Positions 7,186-14,061 of a DNA stretch of 14,793 nt are shown one piece after another. Within the stretch, counting starts at the first letter, position 1; each line of letters begins with the position of its first letter. The notes beneath the pieces were generated by a model. That model was not told where the DNA came from. It saw only the letters and a program-made list of their open reading frames with translations, and made no database searches. This DNA comes from Patescibacteria group bacterium. GTDB lineage: Bacteria; Patescibacteriota; Minisyncoccia; Moranbacterales; JAKLHP01. The stretch lies in NCBI GenBank assembly GCA_022710085.1, contig JAKLHP010000012.1, forward strand, positions 1 through 14,793, read 5' to 3'. A program made the translations under genes and the position numbers.

Positions 7186-7216
7186 ATTTAAAAAAATTAT
7201 CTTTTAATAAAAAACC

Positions 7217-7651
7217 ATGAAAATTTCCAAAAAAAATGATGAAATCAAAGTAGGAATCGGGATAATGATTTTTAAGAATGGGAAAATTTTGCTAGGAAAA
7301 AGAAAAGGGCCTCATGGAGAAGGGGAATATGCTTTTCCGGGAGGACATCTGGAACATATGGAATCTGTCAAGAAAGGAGCGCTCCGGGAGCTCGGGGAAG
7401 AGTGCGGCATAAAAATAAAAAACTTGAGATTTCAATTTGTGGCTAATGTCAGAAAATACAAACCCAAGCATTATGTCCATTTCGGGATGGTGGCGGACTG
7501 GAAAAGCGGAGAACCGAAAGTTTTGGAACCGGAAAAAATGGAAAGCTGGAATTGGTATGGATTGGATAAGTTGCCAAAACCGATGTTTGAATTTTGCAAA
7601 CTGGCGATAAAAAGCCATAAAACTAAAAATAAATATTTTGATAATTTATGA
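7217..7651 (+). CDS. Nudix hydrolase, MutT/NUDT15-like
   Basis: 144-residue Nudix enzyme; the family cleaves nucleoside diphosphate-X bonds, often to sanitise or recycle nucleotides. The Nudix box is complete (pattern Gx5Ex7REUxEExGU): G-HLEHM-E, then SVKKGAL, then RELGEECGI, with the metal-binding glutamates in place. The lead-in EYAFPGGHLE and the later WNWYGLDKLPKPMFEF resemble the NUDT15/MutT-type nucleoside triphosphate diphosphatases, so an NTP or modified dNTP is a reasonable but unproven substrate. The stop codon TGA overlaps the ATG of the next gene (ATGA at 7648-7651), so the two Nudix genes are coupled. Confidence 0.88.
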   Translation: MKISKKNDEIKVGIGIMIFKNGKILLGKRKGPHGEGEYAFPGGHLEHMESVKKGALRELGEECGIKIKNLRFQFVANVRKYKPKHYVHFGMVADWKSGEPKVLEPEKMESWNWYGLDKLPKPMFEFCKLAIKSHKTKNKYFDNL

Positions 7652-8112
7652 TTGCTTTTGAAAAATCAGTCGGAGCAGTAATTTTCAGGAAAGAAGGAAA
7701 AGATATCAAATATCTTCTTCTTGATTATGGAAGTGATTATTGGGGATTAGCCAAAGGCCATATTGAAGAAGGGGAAAGCGAGACAGAAACACTAAAAAGA
7801 GAAGCAAAAGAGGAAACGGGGTTGGATGACTTAAAGATACTAGATGGATTCAGGGAAACGGTTAGTTATTTATATATTGCCAAGGGACTGGAAAAAGAAG
7901 AAAGAAAGCGTGAAGGAAGAAAAACCATAGTTTTCAAAAGAGCTGTTTTTTATTTAGCTGAAACTTTGAAAAAAAACATTGAACTTTCCGAAGAACATAT
8001 AAATTTTAAATGGCTTAGCTTTCAGGATATGGTTTCTCAAATTTCCTTTAGAGCTCCTAAGAAAGTTCTTGAGAAATCCGAGGAATTTCTGAGAAAGAAT
8101 AATTTGATTTAG
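7648..8112 (+). CDS. Nudix hydrolase, Ap4A-hydrolase-like
   Basis: 154-residue Nudix enzyme. The sequence VGAVIFRKEGKDIKYLLLDY, followed by WGLAKGHIEEGE, SETETLK and REAKEETGL, gives a complete Nudix box. The W.LAKGHIE(E)GE form and the C-terminal region with FKWLSFQDM resemble bis(5'-nucleosyl)-tetraphosphatases of the NUDT2 type, which split Ap4A into ATP and AMP. The substrate is inferred from that resemblance only. An insert of charged residues (GLEKEERKREGRKT, about 78-91) sits between strands. It overlaps the preceding Nudix gene by four bases; after it lies a 155-base gap with the leader of the next gene, and no clear terminator on the + strand. Confidence 0.85.
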   Translation: MIAFEKSVGAVIFRKEGKDIKYLLLDYGSDYWGLAKGHIEEGESETETLKREAKEETGLDDLKILDGFRETVSYLYIAKGLEKEERKREGRKTIVFKRAVFYLAETLKKNIELSEEHINFKWLSFQDMVSQISFRAPKKVLEKSEEFLRKNNLI

Positions 8113-8129
8113 CTCATGGAATAAAGACG

Positions 8130-8158
8130 TTGATTTATTTTTTTCAGCATGGTAATAC
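8130..8158 (+). promoter_or_regulatory. Weak candidate promoter for the thymidylate synthase relative
   Basis: TTGATT at 8130-8135, 17-base spacer, TAATAC at 8153-8158 with TGG before it (extended -10). The -10 match is poor. TATATT at 8162-8167 is an alternative -10 with no -35. Either would give a leader of about 95-105 bases containing the hairpin at 8195-8238. Confidence 0.3.
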
Positions 8159-8194
8159 TAATATATTAAATTTGTATCTTAAAAACATTGAAAA

Positions 8195-8238
8195 AAACCG
8201 AAATCCTCAGGTTCTTCAACTGATCTGAAGGGCGGTTT
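8195..8238 (+). promoter_or_regulatory. Leader hairpin with loop complementary to the downstream Shine-Dalgarno site
   Basis: Lower stem AAACCG (8195-8200) with CGGTTT (8233-8238); upper stem CCTCAG (8205-8210) with CTG-A-AGG (8225-8231, one bulged A); 14-base loop 8211-8224. Loop bases 8212-8219 (TTCTTCAA) can pair with 8253-8260 (TTGAAGGA), eight pairs with one G-U, covering most of the Shine-Dalgarno site. Read on the - strand the same hairpin is followed by seven T, so a - strand terminator is an alternative reading. Confidence 0.45.
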
Positions 8239-8255
8239 CACAATCAATAAATTTG

Positions 8256-8262
8256 AAGGAGG
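8256..8262 (+). promoter_or_regulatory. Strong Shine-Dalgarno site deciding the start at 8268
   Basis: AAGGAGG five bases before ATG 8268, the best ribosome binding site in the window, where many other genes have none. It rules out the TTG at 8253, which would place this site inside the coding region. Confidence 0.85.
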
Positions 8263-8267
8263 CAAAA

Positions 8268-9050
8268 ATGAGTACCTTGAAACCTATTGTTATAACAGCC
8301 AGGGACATTCCGGATGCCTGGAGTCAGTGCGTATTTGAGATTATCAAAAAAGAAACTTCGCGGGTGAGAAAGGTGGACAAGGGTTCCTATGAAGGGGAAT
8401 ACAGATTGGAATTCGATTTTCCTGTTATCCATATTCTTTATCCCGGAACCAGACCTCTAATCCCGGATATCCCGCCGCATTTGGGAATCCCGAATCCGGT
8501 TGAAAGCATGGACTACGTGGAAGCATATTTTGCTCGCTATCTTATGTCAGACATCAAAGAAGGCGATGAGCAGTATACGTATGGAGAAAGGATGGTTGCG
8601 GCGCAGACTTCGGTCGTTTCCCATATCGACAAAAAACAGACTTATTTTTCTGATGATATTCCGATAACTGTCAATCAATTGGACGAGATTATCGATCGTT
8701 ATCGGAAATTTGGCCCGGGAAACAATCAGTTGCCGATACGGGTTGGGCAGCCGGCGGATATAATGCTCAAGGATCCTCCCTGCCTGCAGTTTATTGATAC
8801 GCGGATAGAAGAAGGAAAACTTCATTTCAATCCGATTTATTTCCGTAGTTGGGATCTCTGGGGAGGTTTTCCGGCCAATCTTGCTGGCATACAGCTGCTC
8901 AAGGAGTACATGGCTGATGCGATAGGCGTTGAAGATGGAGAAATGATTTGTGCAAGCAAAGGGCTCCATCTTTACGGATATACCTGGGAAATAGCCGGGA
9001 AAAGAAGAGGATTAACAGAAAAAGAAATGGAGACTTTTCTCACTAAATAA
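8268..9050 (+). CDS. Divergent thymidylate synthase (ThyA) superfamily protein
   Basis: 260 residues. The C-terminal half aligns by eye with ThyA: DPPC (nucleophile C172), FRSWD (R193, S194, D196), FPANLAG (N204) and LHLYGY (H234, Y236). Spacings D196-N204 (8) and N204-H234 (30) equal those of E. coli D169-N177 and N177-H207. Asn at 204 is the residue that selects dUMP over dCMP in the family, so a dUMP-using enzyme (methylation or hydroxymethylation) is the best guess. The His after the catalytic Cys in E. coli is Leu here (PPCLQ). The N-terminal half is unlike bacterial ThyA and closer in feel to archaeal-type members (YTYGER at about 103-108). The start is the ATG behind the strong AAGGAGG. 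Own leader and terminator, so likely monocistronic. Superfamily fairly sure; reaction not proven. Confidence 0.78.
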   Translation: MSTLKPIVITARDIPDAWSQCVFEIIKKETSRVRKVDKGSYEGEYRLEFDFPVIHILYPGTRPLIPDIPPHLGIPNPVESMDYVEAYFARYLMSDIKEGDEQYTYGERMVAAQTSVVSHIDKKQTYFSDDIPITVNQLDEIIDRYRKFGPGNNQLPIRVGQPADIMLKDPPCLQFIDTRIEEGKLHFNPIYFRSWDLWGGFPANLAGIQLLKEYMADAIGVEDGEMICASKGLHLYGYTWEIAGKRRGLTEKEMETFLTK

Positions 9051-9059
9051 ACGATATTT

Positions 9060-9101
9060 AAAGACCTTTTGTTGTCCAACAAAAGGTCTTTGTTTTATTT
9101 T
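9060..9101 (+). terminator. Strong intrinsic terminator before mreB
   Basis: Perfect 14-base stem AAAGACCTTTTGTT (9060-9073) and AACAAAAGGTCTTT (9078-9091) around the loop GTCC, followed by the T-rich tail GTTTTATTTT. It begins ten bases after the stop of the thymidylate synthase relative and its tail runs into the mreB -35 box. Confidence 0.95.
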
Positions 9102-9128
9102 GACTTTGTGCTGTTTTTAGGGTATTAT
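9100..9128 (+). promoter_or_regulatory. mreB promoter
   Basis: -35 TTGACT (9100-9105), spacer of exactly 17, -10 TATTAT (9123-9128). Start predicted near 9135, giving a leader of about 63 bases. The first T of the -35 box belongs to the tail of the preceding terminator. Confidence 0.75.
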
Positions 9129-9197
9129 TAGGTATAGGAAAAACAAAAACAAAATAGGGGTTTGAAAGAGCCATAATGTATAAGGTTTTATTTTTTT

Positions 9198-10280
9198 ATG
9201 TTAAAAAATTTACAAAATATTTCAAAAAAAATAGCAGGCTTGTTCGGCAAGGTTTCGCAGGACATCGGAATCGATTTGGGAACGGCTAATACCCTGGTCT
9301 ACGTTAAAGGAAAGGGGATTGCGATCAATGAACCGTCAGTAGTGGCAATAAATAAAAAGACTGGACAAGTTTTGGCTATCGGAAAAGAAGCCAAAAGAAT
9401 GGTAGGAAAAACGCCAGGGCATATTGTGGCGACAAGACCTTTGGTCGATGGAGTGGTAAGCGATTTCGAAGTTACCGAACAAATGCTTCGTTATTTCATC
9501 AATAAAGTTGGAAAGGAGTCCTTTTCTCTTGTTCCTCGTCCCAGAGTTCTGATCGGCATCCCTTCAGGGATAACTGAAGTTGAAAAGAAAGCAGTTATTG
9601 ATGCGGCAACTAACGCGGGAGCGAGAGAAGCATTTTTAATTGATGAACCTATGGCAGCGGCTATCGGAGCCCGTCTTCCCGTTACTGAGGCGGCAGGGAA
9701 TATGGTGGTTGATATTGGAGGAGGGACCTCGGAAATTGCTGTCATATCCCTTGGAGGAGTGGTAGCCTCCAGAAGTCTTCGGGTGGCTGGAGATGAAATG
9801 AATGAAGATATTGTGCGTTATTGCCGCGATGAGTTCAATCTTCTCATTGGTGAAAAAACAGCAGAAGATATTAAAATTGCTATTGGAAGCGCTTATCCGA
9901 TGAAAGAAAGCGTGAGTATTCCGATAAGAGGGAGAGATCTTATCAGCGGACTTCCTAAAGAAGTGATGATTAATGATGAGCAAATAAGACAGGCAATTTC
10001 CAGGTCAATTAGGATAATAGTCAACAATATCAAGTCGGTAATAGAAGACACTCCTCCGGAGCTTTTAGCCGATGTGATGCAAAGGGGGATAATTCTGGCT
10101 GGTGGAGGAAGTTTGATTAGAGGAATGGACAGATTGATTGCTAATCAGACAGAAATTCCTGTTCGGATGATGGAAGATCCTCTTACTGCGGTTGTCAGAG
10201 GAACAGGAATAGTCTTGGAAGATTTGGAAAATCTCAAAGATGTTTTAGTTGAAAATGAATACGCCAAATCACTCATATAA
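9198..10280 (+). CDS. mreB: Rod shape-determining protein MreB
   Basis: Bacterial actin that polymerises on the inner membrane face and guides the elongation machinery. 360 residues. The N-terminal stretch (residues 2-19: L, L, I, I, L, F on one face with Lys between) looks like the membrane-binding amphipathic helix known from Gram-negative MreB, so membrane attachment is expected. Phosphate-1 loop GIDLGTANT (24-32), catalytic Glu150 in EPMAAAIGA, phosphate-2 loop VDIGGGTSE (171-179) and the adenosine motif LAGGGSLIRGM (300-310) are all intact. The ATG has no close Shine-Dalgarno site (AAGG is 12 bases away). First gene of mreB-mreC-mreD-mrdA, with a 120-base gap before mreC. Confidence 0.98.
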   Translation: MLKNLQNISKKIAGLFGKVSQDIGIDLGTANTLVYVKGKGIAINEPSVVAINKKTGQVLAIGKEAKRMVGKTPGHIVATRPLVDGVVSDFEVTEQMLRYFINKVGKESFSLVPRPRVLIGIPSGITEVEKKAVIDAATNAGAREAFLIDEPMAAAIGARLPVTEAAGNMVVDIGGGTSEIAVISLGGVVASRSLRVAGDEMNEDIVRYCRDEFNLLIGEKTAEDIKIAIGSAYPMKESVSIPIRGRDLISGLPKEVMINDEQIRQAISRSIRIIVNNIKSVIEDTPPELLADVMQRGIILAGGGSLIRGMDRLIANQTEIPVRMMEDPLTAVVRGTGIVLEDLENLKDVLVENEYAKSLI

Positions 10281-10379
10281 AATTTCTAATTTGCAATCGA
10301 ATTCCGAATGTTCGAGGGGCTAAGATTTTTGGCATCAGACGCTTGATTTATTAGGCATTGATTAGAAATTGGAAATTTT
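10279..10379. repeat. Imperfect 100-bp palindrome between mreB and mreC
   Basis: The left arm 10279-10305 (AAAATTTC-T-AATTT, then GCAATCGAATTCC) matches the reverse complement of the right arm 10354-10379 (AAAATTTC-C-AATTT, then CTAATCAATGCC) with a few mismatches and one gap. Inner bases TCGAG (10312-10316) and CTTGA (10342-10346) can extend the pairing. The left arm starts inside the mreB stop codon, and five T close the right arm. It fills most of the 120-base mreB-mreC gap, which holds no coding frame. It may be a MITE-like or REP-like intergenic element, or a processing or attenuation structure in the mre transcript. Confidence 0.6.
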
Positions 10380-10400
10380 TAAATAGAAATTTTATTATCT

Positions 10401-11216
10401 ATGTCTTTCAATTTTTTTTCTACAAAACTTTTTAAGGTGATTGTTGTTTTGATTATTGCCGGCTTTGTTATTTTTCTTAATCCTTATAATTTTTTCAATC
10501 CGATAAGATCAGCTGTTTTTACTGTCTTTTCACCCCTTCAGAAAGTAGTTTACGGGTTGGCTTTTGAATTTTCTGAAATTAAAAAATTCATGTCTTCTAT
10601 CGGGCAACTGAAAAGTGAAAATGAGAAGTTGATAAAAGAGAATAGGGAACTTCTGGCTGAAAAAGCTTACCTTGGTGAAATTAGCAAGGAGAATGAAGTG
10701 TTGAGGGAGGAGCTCAAGCTTCTTCCAAGGGAAAAGTTCAATCTGGAAGGTGCTAGCGTAATCAGTAGGGATTTTCATGGACAAGGCGATTGGCTGGAAA
10801 TAGACAAGGGAGAAAAAAGCGGAATTAAAAAAGGCATGCCGGTAATTGTGGACAAAGGCATTTTGGTGGGAATAATCGAGGATGTTTACCGCAATACTTC
10901 AAAGATATTTCTCCTGAATAATCCTCAAAGTGTTATCAACACAATTGATTCCAAAACAAATTCGAAGGGAATAGTAAAAGGAGAATATGGAATAGGTGTC
11001 GTCATGGACATGGTTCTTCAAAGTGAATCATTGGATAAAGGAGATGAAATAATTACTTCGGGAATAAGCAATAATTTTCCAAAAGGACTTTTGATTGGCA
11101 ATGTGGAAGACGTTGTTCCTTCCCCGGATCGTCTTTTCAAAAAAGGAATCATTTCTTCTCCGGTTGATTTTTCCAGCCTCAGGTTTGTTTTTGTCATTAA
11201 AGATGGAAATCAATGA
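10401..11216 (+). CDS. mreC: Rod shape-determining protein MreC
   Basis: Bitopic membrane protein of the elongasome that activates PBP2. 271 residues: a transmembrane helix at about 11-26, a coiled coil at about 60-110 (SIGQLKSENEKLIKENRELLAEK and the following heptads), and a C-terminal beta domain containing GDWLEIDKGEKSGIKKGMPV, VGIIEDV and the repeat motif GDEIITSGISNNFPKGLLIG, all typical of MreC. The C-terminus after the beta domain is short. Its TGA stop overlaps the mreD ATG (ATGA, 11213-11216), so mreC and mreD are translationally coupled. It is separated from mreB by the palindromic element and has no clear promoter or Shine-Dalgarno site of its own. Confidence 0.96.
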   Translation: MSFNFFSTKLFKVIVVLIIAGFVIFLNPYNFFNPIRSAVFTVFSPLQKVVYGLAFEFSEIKKFMSSIGQLKSENEKLIKENRELLAEKAYLGEISKENEVLREELKLLPREKFNLEGASVISRDFHGQGDWLEIDKGEKSGIKKGMPVIVDKGILVGIIEDVYRNTSKIFLLNNPQSVINTIDSKTNSKGIVKGEYGIGVVMDMVLQSESLDKGDEIITSGISNNFPKGLLIGNVEDVVPSPDRLFKKGIISSPVDFSSLRFVFVIKDGNQ

Positions 11217-11746
11217 TAAAAAAAGAAGCAATTATTTTGATTGTTATCTTTCTGGCGGTAATATTCCAAATGAGTTTTTTCCCCTTATTTTTTTCGATTG
11301 AAAATATCCCCGATTTCATCTCGATTTCACTGGTATCGTTGGTGGTCATTTTCGGCTTTCAAAATGTATGGGTCTGGGGAATTATAGCAGGATTGGTTAT
11401 GGATATTTTCTCTTTTGAAAAGATCGGAATAAGCATTATTTCGTTAATCGTTTCTTGCTACATCGCCAGTTTTTTTTCAAGAAGAGTTCTTCTTGGAGAA
11501 AAACTGGGAGGAATTTTAACCGGAATATTGTTAGTTTTGGTGATAACATTTTTTAACAATTCCTGGTTAATCTTGGCCGATATTGGATTCTGGTTTCAGG
11601 AAATATGGAGGGTCAGGATATTTTTCTTTGATGGAATTCTTTGGAAATTTATTTTTAATTTAATTTTATTTCTCATTCTTTTGTTAATTTTGAAAAAACT
11701 TTATAAAAAAAAATCTTCAGCCAAGAATCTTATAATAGGAAATTGA
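11213..11746 (+). CDS. mreD: Rod shape-determining protein MreD
   Basis: Small integral membrane protein of the elongasome, linking MreC to the RodA-PBP2 synthase. 177 residues with about five hydrophobic helices: 5-25, 31-48, 51-70 with the WGIIAGLVMDIFS segment characteristic of MreD, 95-125, and 145-163, ending in a Lys-rich cytoplasmic tail. Identification rests on this topology, the AGLVMDIF motif and the position between mreC and mrdA; MreD sequences are otherwise poorly conserved. The ATG overlaps the end of mreC; mrdA starts one base after its TGA stop. Confidence 0.92.
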   Translation: MIKKEAIILIVIFLAVIFQMSFFPLFFSIENIPDFISISLVSLVVIFGFQNVWVWGIIAGLVMDIFSFEKIGISIISLIVSCYIASFFSRRVLLGEKLGGILTGILLVLVITFFNNSWLILADIGFWFQEIWRVRIFFFDGILWKFIFNLILFLILLLILKKLYKKKSSAKNLIIGN

Positions 11747-11747
11747 T

Positions 11748-13625
11748 ATGTCAATAAAAGGGAAAAAACAAAAAAACAGATCTGGCGGGATGGAAATCGA
11801 AGATTATCTTTTTTCTGTTACCGAAAAAGAATCAGCCAGAATTGAATTTCCCCTGGAAAAGAAAAAACTCGGGGTTTTTTGGATTTTGATTATCATCTGC
11901 CTTTTTGTTTTGGGCGGAAGAGTTTTTTATCTTAATTTAATCAAAGGAAATTATTATAAGGAAATTGCCAGAGAGAACAGCATCCGTTCGGTTCCTATTA
12001 AAGCTCCGAGGGGAAAAATTTTTGATCGTTTCGGAAATGTTTTAGTTAACAATATTCCTAGTATTGATGCTATTTTTATCCCTAGCGATCTTCCAAAGAA
12101 TCCTGATGAAGTTAAGGAAATGTCTGCCAAGATTTCCAAAATACTTTCTCTCAATGAGGGCGAGGTCTTGGCCAAATTTTCTTCTTCGGAACAAATGTCC
12201 GTGAATCCGCTGCTTATAAAAGAAAATATTTCGCAGGAGGAATATTTGATGCTTGAGGAGAAGAAATCGGATTTTCCCGGAATTCTTACCGATAAAACGG
12301 CTATTCGCGAATATCCTGACAGCTCAATCTTCTCTCATGTTTTGGGATACATTGGAAAAATTGACAAAAAAGAATTGGAAACAGACAAAGATTATTTGAT
12401 GACTGACTATGTCGGAAAACAAGGAATTGAAAAATCATATGAGAAATATTTAAAGGGAAAAAACGGAGGAACAAAAGTAGAAGTTGATTCTTTGGGAAAC
12501 GTAAAAACAGAAAGAGGGATAGTTTCCCCGGAACCGGGAAATGATCTTATTTTGGGGATTGATTATGAGCTCCAAAAGAATATTTACGACAGGCTGACTG
12601 ATATCCTGGAAAAAACCGATACAAAAACAGCAGCAGCTGTTGCAATCGATCCTAGAAATGGAGAAGTTAGAGCTCTAGTCAGCTTTCCAAGTTTTGACAA
12701 TAATCTTTTTTCGGGAAAGATTTCCCAGGAAAATTATCTCGATATGATTAATAATCCAGAGAAGCCTCTTTTCAATAGGGCGATTTCAGGAGAATATCCT
12801 CCAGGCTCAACAATCAAGCCACTTATTGCAATAGCTGCATTAAGCGAAGGAATTATTGATGAATCGACTTCAGTCAATTGCACCGGAGCCATAAATATTG
12901 GGAGTTATGCCTTTCGAGACTGGAAAACTCACGGAACTGTTGATATCAGAAAAGCCATTGCGGAAAGTTGCGATGTTTTTTTCTATTCTGTCGGAGGGGG
13001 GTATGGAAACATTGAAGGGCTAGGAATGGAGAAAATGGGAAAATACGAGAGACTTTTTGGGTTGGGGGATAAGATGGGAATTGACATTCCGGGAGAAGCT
13101 AGCGGTTTTATACCCAGCAAGGAATGGAAGCTGGAGAAAATCGGAGAAAAATGGTACACGGGCAATGATTACCATGCCTCAATCGGACAGGGATTTGTGA
13201 CTGCTACATCGCTGCAAGTTGCCAATTACATTGCGGCTATCGCCAATGGAGGAACTCTTTATGAGCCAAGAGTTGTTTCTAAGATAGTCAATGAAAATCA
13301 GGACATAATAGACAATTCGTCGGTTGTTGTAAGAAGCAAATTTATTTCTCCTGGAATAATAAAGATTGTTCAAGAGGGGATGAGACAAACTGTCGTTTCT
13401 GGATCAGCCAGATCGTTAAACGAACTTCCGGTCAGTGTGGCTGGAAAGACAGGTACTGCTCAATTTGGAAATGAAGACAAAACCCACGCTTGGTTTGTCT
13501 CATATGCTCCTTATGAGAATCCTGAGCTGGCTTTGGTTGTTTTTGTCGAAGGCGGAGGAGAAGGAAGCTCTAGCGCTGTGCCCGTAACGAAAGATGTTTA
13601 TAAATGGTATTTCAACAGAAAGTAA
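11748..13625 (+). CDS. mrdA: Penicillin-binding protein 2 (elongation transpeptidase)
   Basis: Class B penicillin-binding protein that cross-links peptidoglycan during side-wall growth together with RodA. 625 residues: cytoplasmic tail of about 40 residues, one transmembrane helix at about 41-60, the pedestal/dimerisation domain starting at APRGKIFDRFGNVL (86-99), and the transpeptidase domain. Active-site motifs are intact: STIK (S354-K357) in PPGSTIKP, SCD (S407-D409), the PBP2-type form of the second motif, and KTGT (567-570). The region between residues 420 and 470 (LGMEKMGKYERLFGLGDKMG, then GEASGFIPSKEW) is also typical. Its Shine-Dalgarno AGGA (11737-11740) lies in the mreD 3' end, seven bases before the ATG. 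RodA is not in the window. Confidence 0.96.
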   Translation: MSIKGKKQKNRSGGMEIEDYLFSVTEKESARIEFPLEKKKLGVFWILIIICLFVLGGRVFYLNLIKGNYYKEIARENSIRSVPIKAPRGKIFDRFGNVLVNNIPSIDAIFIPSDLPKNPDEVKEMSAKISKILSLNEGEVLAKFSSSEQMSVNPLLIKENISQEEYLMLEEKKSDFPGILTDKTAIREYPDSSIFSHVLGYIGKIDKKELETDKDYLMTDYVGKQGIEKSYEKYLKGKNGGTKVEVDSLGNVKTERGIVSPEPGNDLILGIDYELQKNIYDRLTDILEKTDTKTAAAVAIDPRNGEVRALVSFPSFDNNLFSGKISQENYLDMINNPEKPLFNRAISGEYPPGSTIKPLIAIAALSEGIIDESTSVNCTGAINIGSYAFRDWKTHGTVDIRKAIAESCDVFFYSVGGGYGNIEGLGMEKMGKYERLFGLGDKMGIDIPGEASGFIPSKEWKLEKIGEKWYTGNDYHASIGQGFVTATSLQVANYIAAIANGGTLYEPRVVSKIVNENQDIIDNSSVVVRSKFISPGIIKIVQEGMRQTVVSGSARSLNELPVSVAGKTGTAQFGNEDKTHAWFVSYAPYENPELALVVFVEGGGEGSSSAVPVTKDVYKWYFNRK

Positions 13626-13634
13626 AGCTTTTTC

Positions 13635-13663
13635 TTGACTAAAACCTTATATTTTAATAAAAT
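13635..13663 (+). promoter_or_regulatory. groES promoter
   Basis: -35 TTGACT (13635-13640), spacer of exactly 17, -10 TAAAAT (13658-13663). Start predicted near 13670, leader of about 25 bases. No CIRCE inverted repeat (TTAGCACTC-N9-GAGTGCTAA) is present, so HrcA control is not supported. Confidence 0.7.
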
Positions 13664-13695
13664 AAAGTCTGATAATATTTAAGCATTAGAAAAAT

Positions 13696-13971
13696 ATGAA
13701 AAAAATGAAAATCAAACCACTTGGCGAAAATGTTTTAGTAAAGCCGGAAAAAGCGGACAAGAAAACTGATTCAGGCATTTATCTTCCAGAATCAGCCTCT
13801 GAAGAAAGGCCGCAGCAGGGAAAAATAATTGAAGTCGGAGAAAGTAAGAATATCAAGGTTAAAAATAACCAAAGAGTCATTTTTAATCGTTATGGTGTGA
13901 CGGAAGTAAAGATTGAAGGGGAAGATTTTTTAATTGTGAAAAATGAAGATATTCTGGCGGTAATCGGATAA
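13696..13971 (+). CDS. groES: Co-chaperonin GroES
   Basis: Heptameric lid of the GroEL folding chamber. 91 residues. It starts with the family pattern MKIKPLGENVLVKPEKADKKT, then the mobile loop with SGIYLP (the GroEL-binding tripeptide region, usually G-I-V/M-L-P), then QGKIIEVGE, and the second half VIFNRYGVTEVKIEGEDFLIVKNEDILAVIG, which matches canonical GroES closely. Residue 4 is a second Met (ATG 13705) and could be the true start; no Shine-Dalgarno site separates them. It has its own promoter, and a terminator follows within 20 bases, so it is transcribed alone. groEL, commonly adjacent in bacteria, is not downstream. Confidence 0.96.
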   Translation: MKKMKIKPLGENVLVKPEKADKKTDSGIYLPESASEERPQQGKIIEVGESKNIKVKNNQRVIFNRYGVTEVKIEGEDFLIVKNEDILAVIG

Positions 13972-13990
13972 ATTTTCAAAAAATATTTCA

Positions 13991-14024
13991 AAAACAGTCC
14001 TTGGAAATAGGGGACTGTTTTTTT
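13991..14024. terminator. Bidirectional intrinsic terminator between groES and the rhodanese gene
   Basis: Stem AAAACAGTCC (13991-14000) and GGACTGTTTT (14012-14021), 11-base loop, T run to 14024 on the + strand. On the - strand the hairpin is followed by T from the A run at 13990-13994. It serves the two convergent genes groES (+) and the rhodanese-domain gene (-). Confidence 0.9.
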
Positions 14025-14061
14025 GCTGGATAATTTTTGATAGTTCAGGTGCGGCCAGATT

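Noticed and set aside
8253..8267. TTG start for the thymidylate synthase relative
   Set aside because: It would put the strong AAGGAGG inside the coding region; ATG 8268 is correctly placed behind it.
11731..11736. TATAAT just before mrdA as a promoter
   Set aside because: It lies in the mreD coding end with no -35 box and would leave almost no leader; operon transcription is simpler.
13664..13695. CIRCE operator in the groES leader
   Set aside because: No TTAGCACTC/GAGTGCTAA halves are present.
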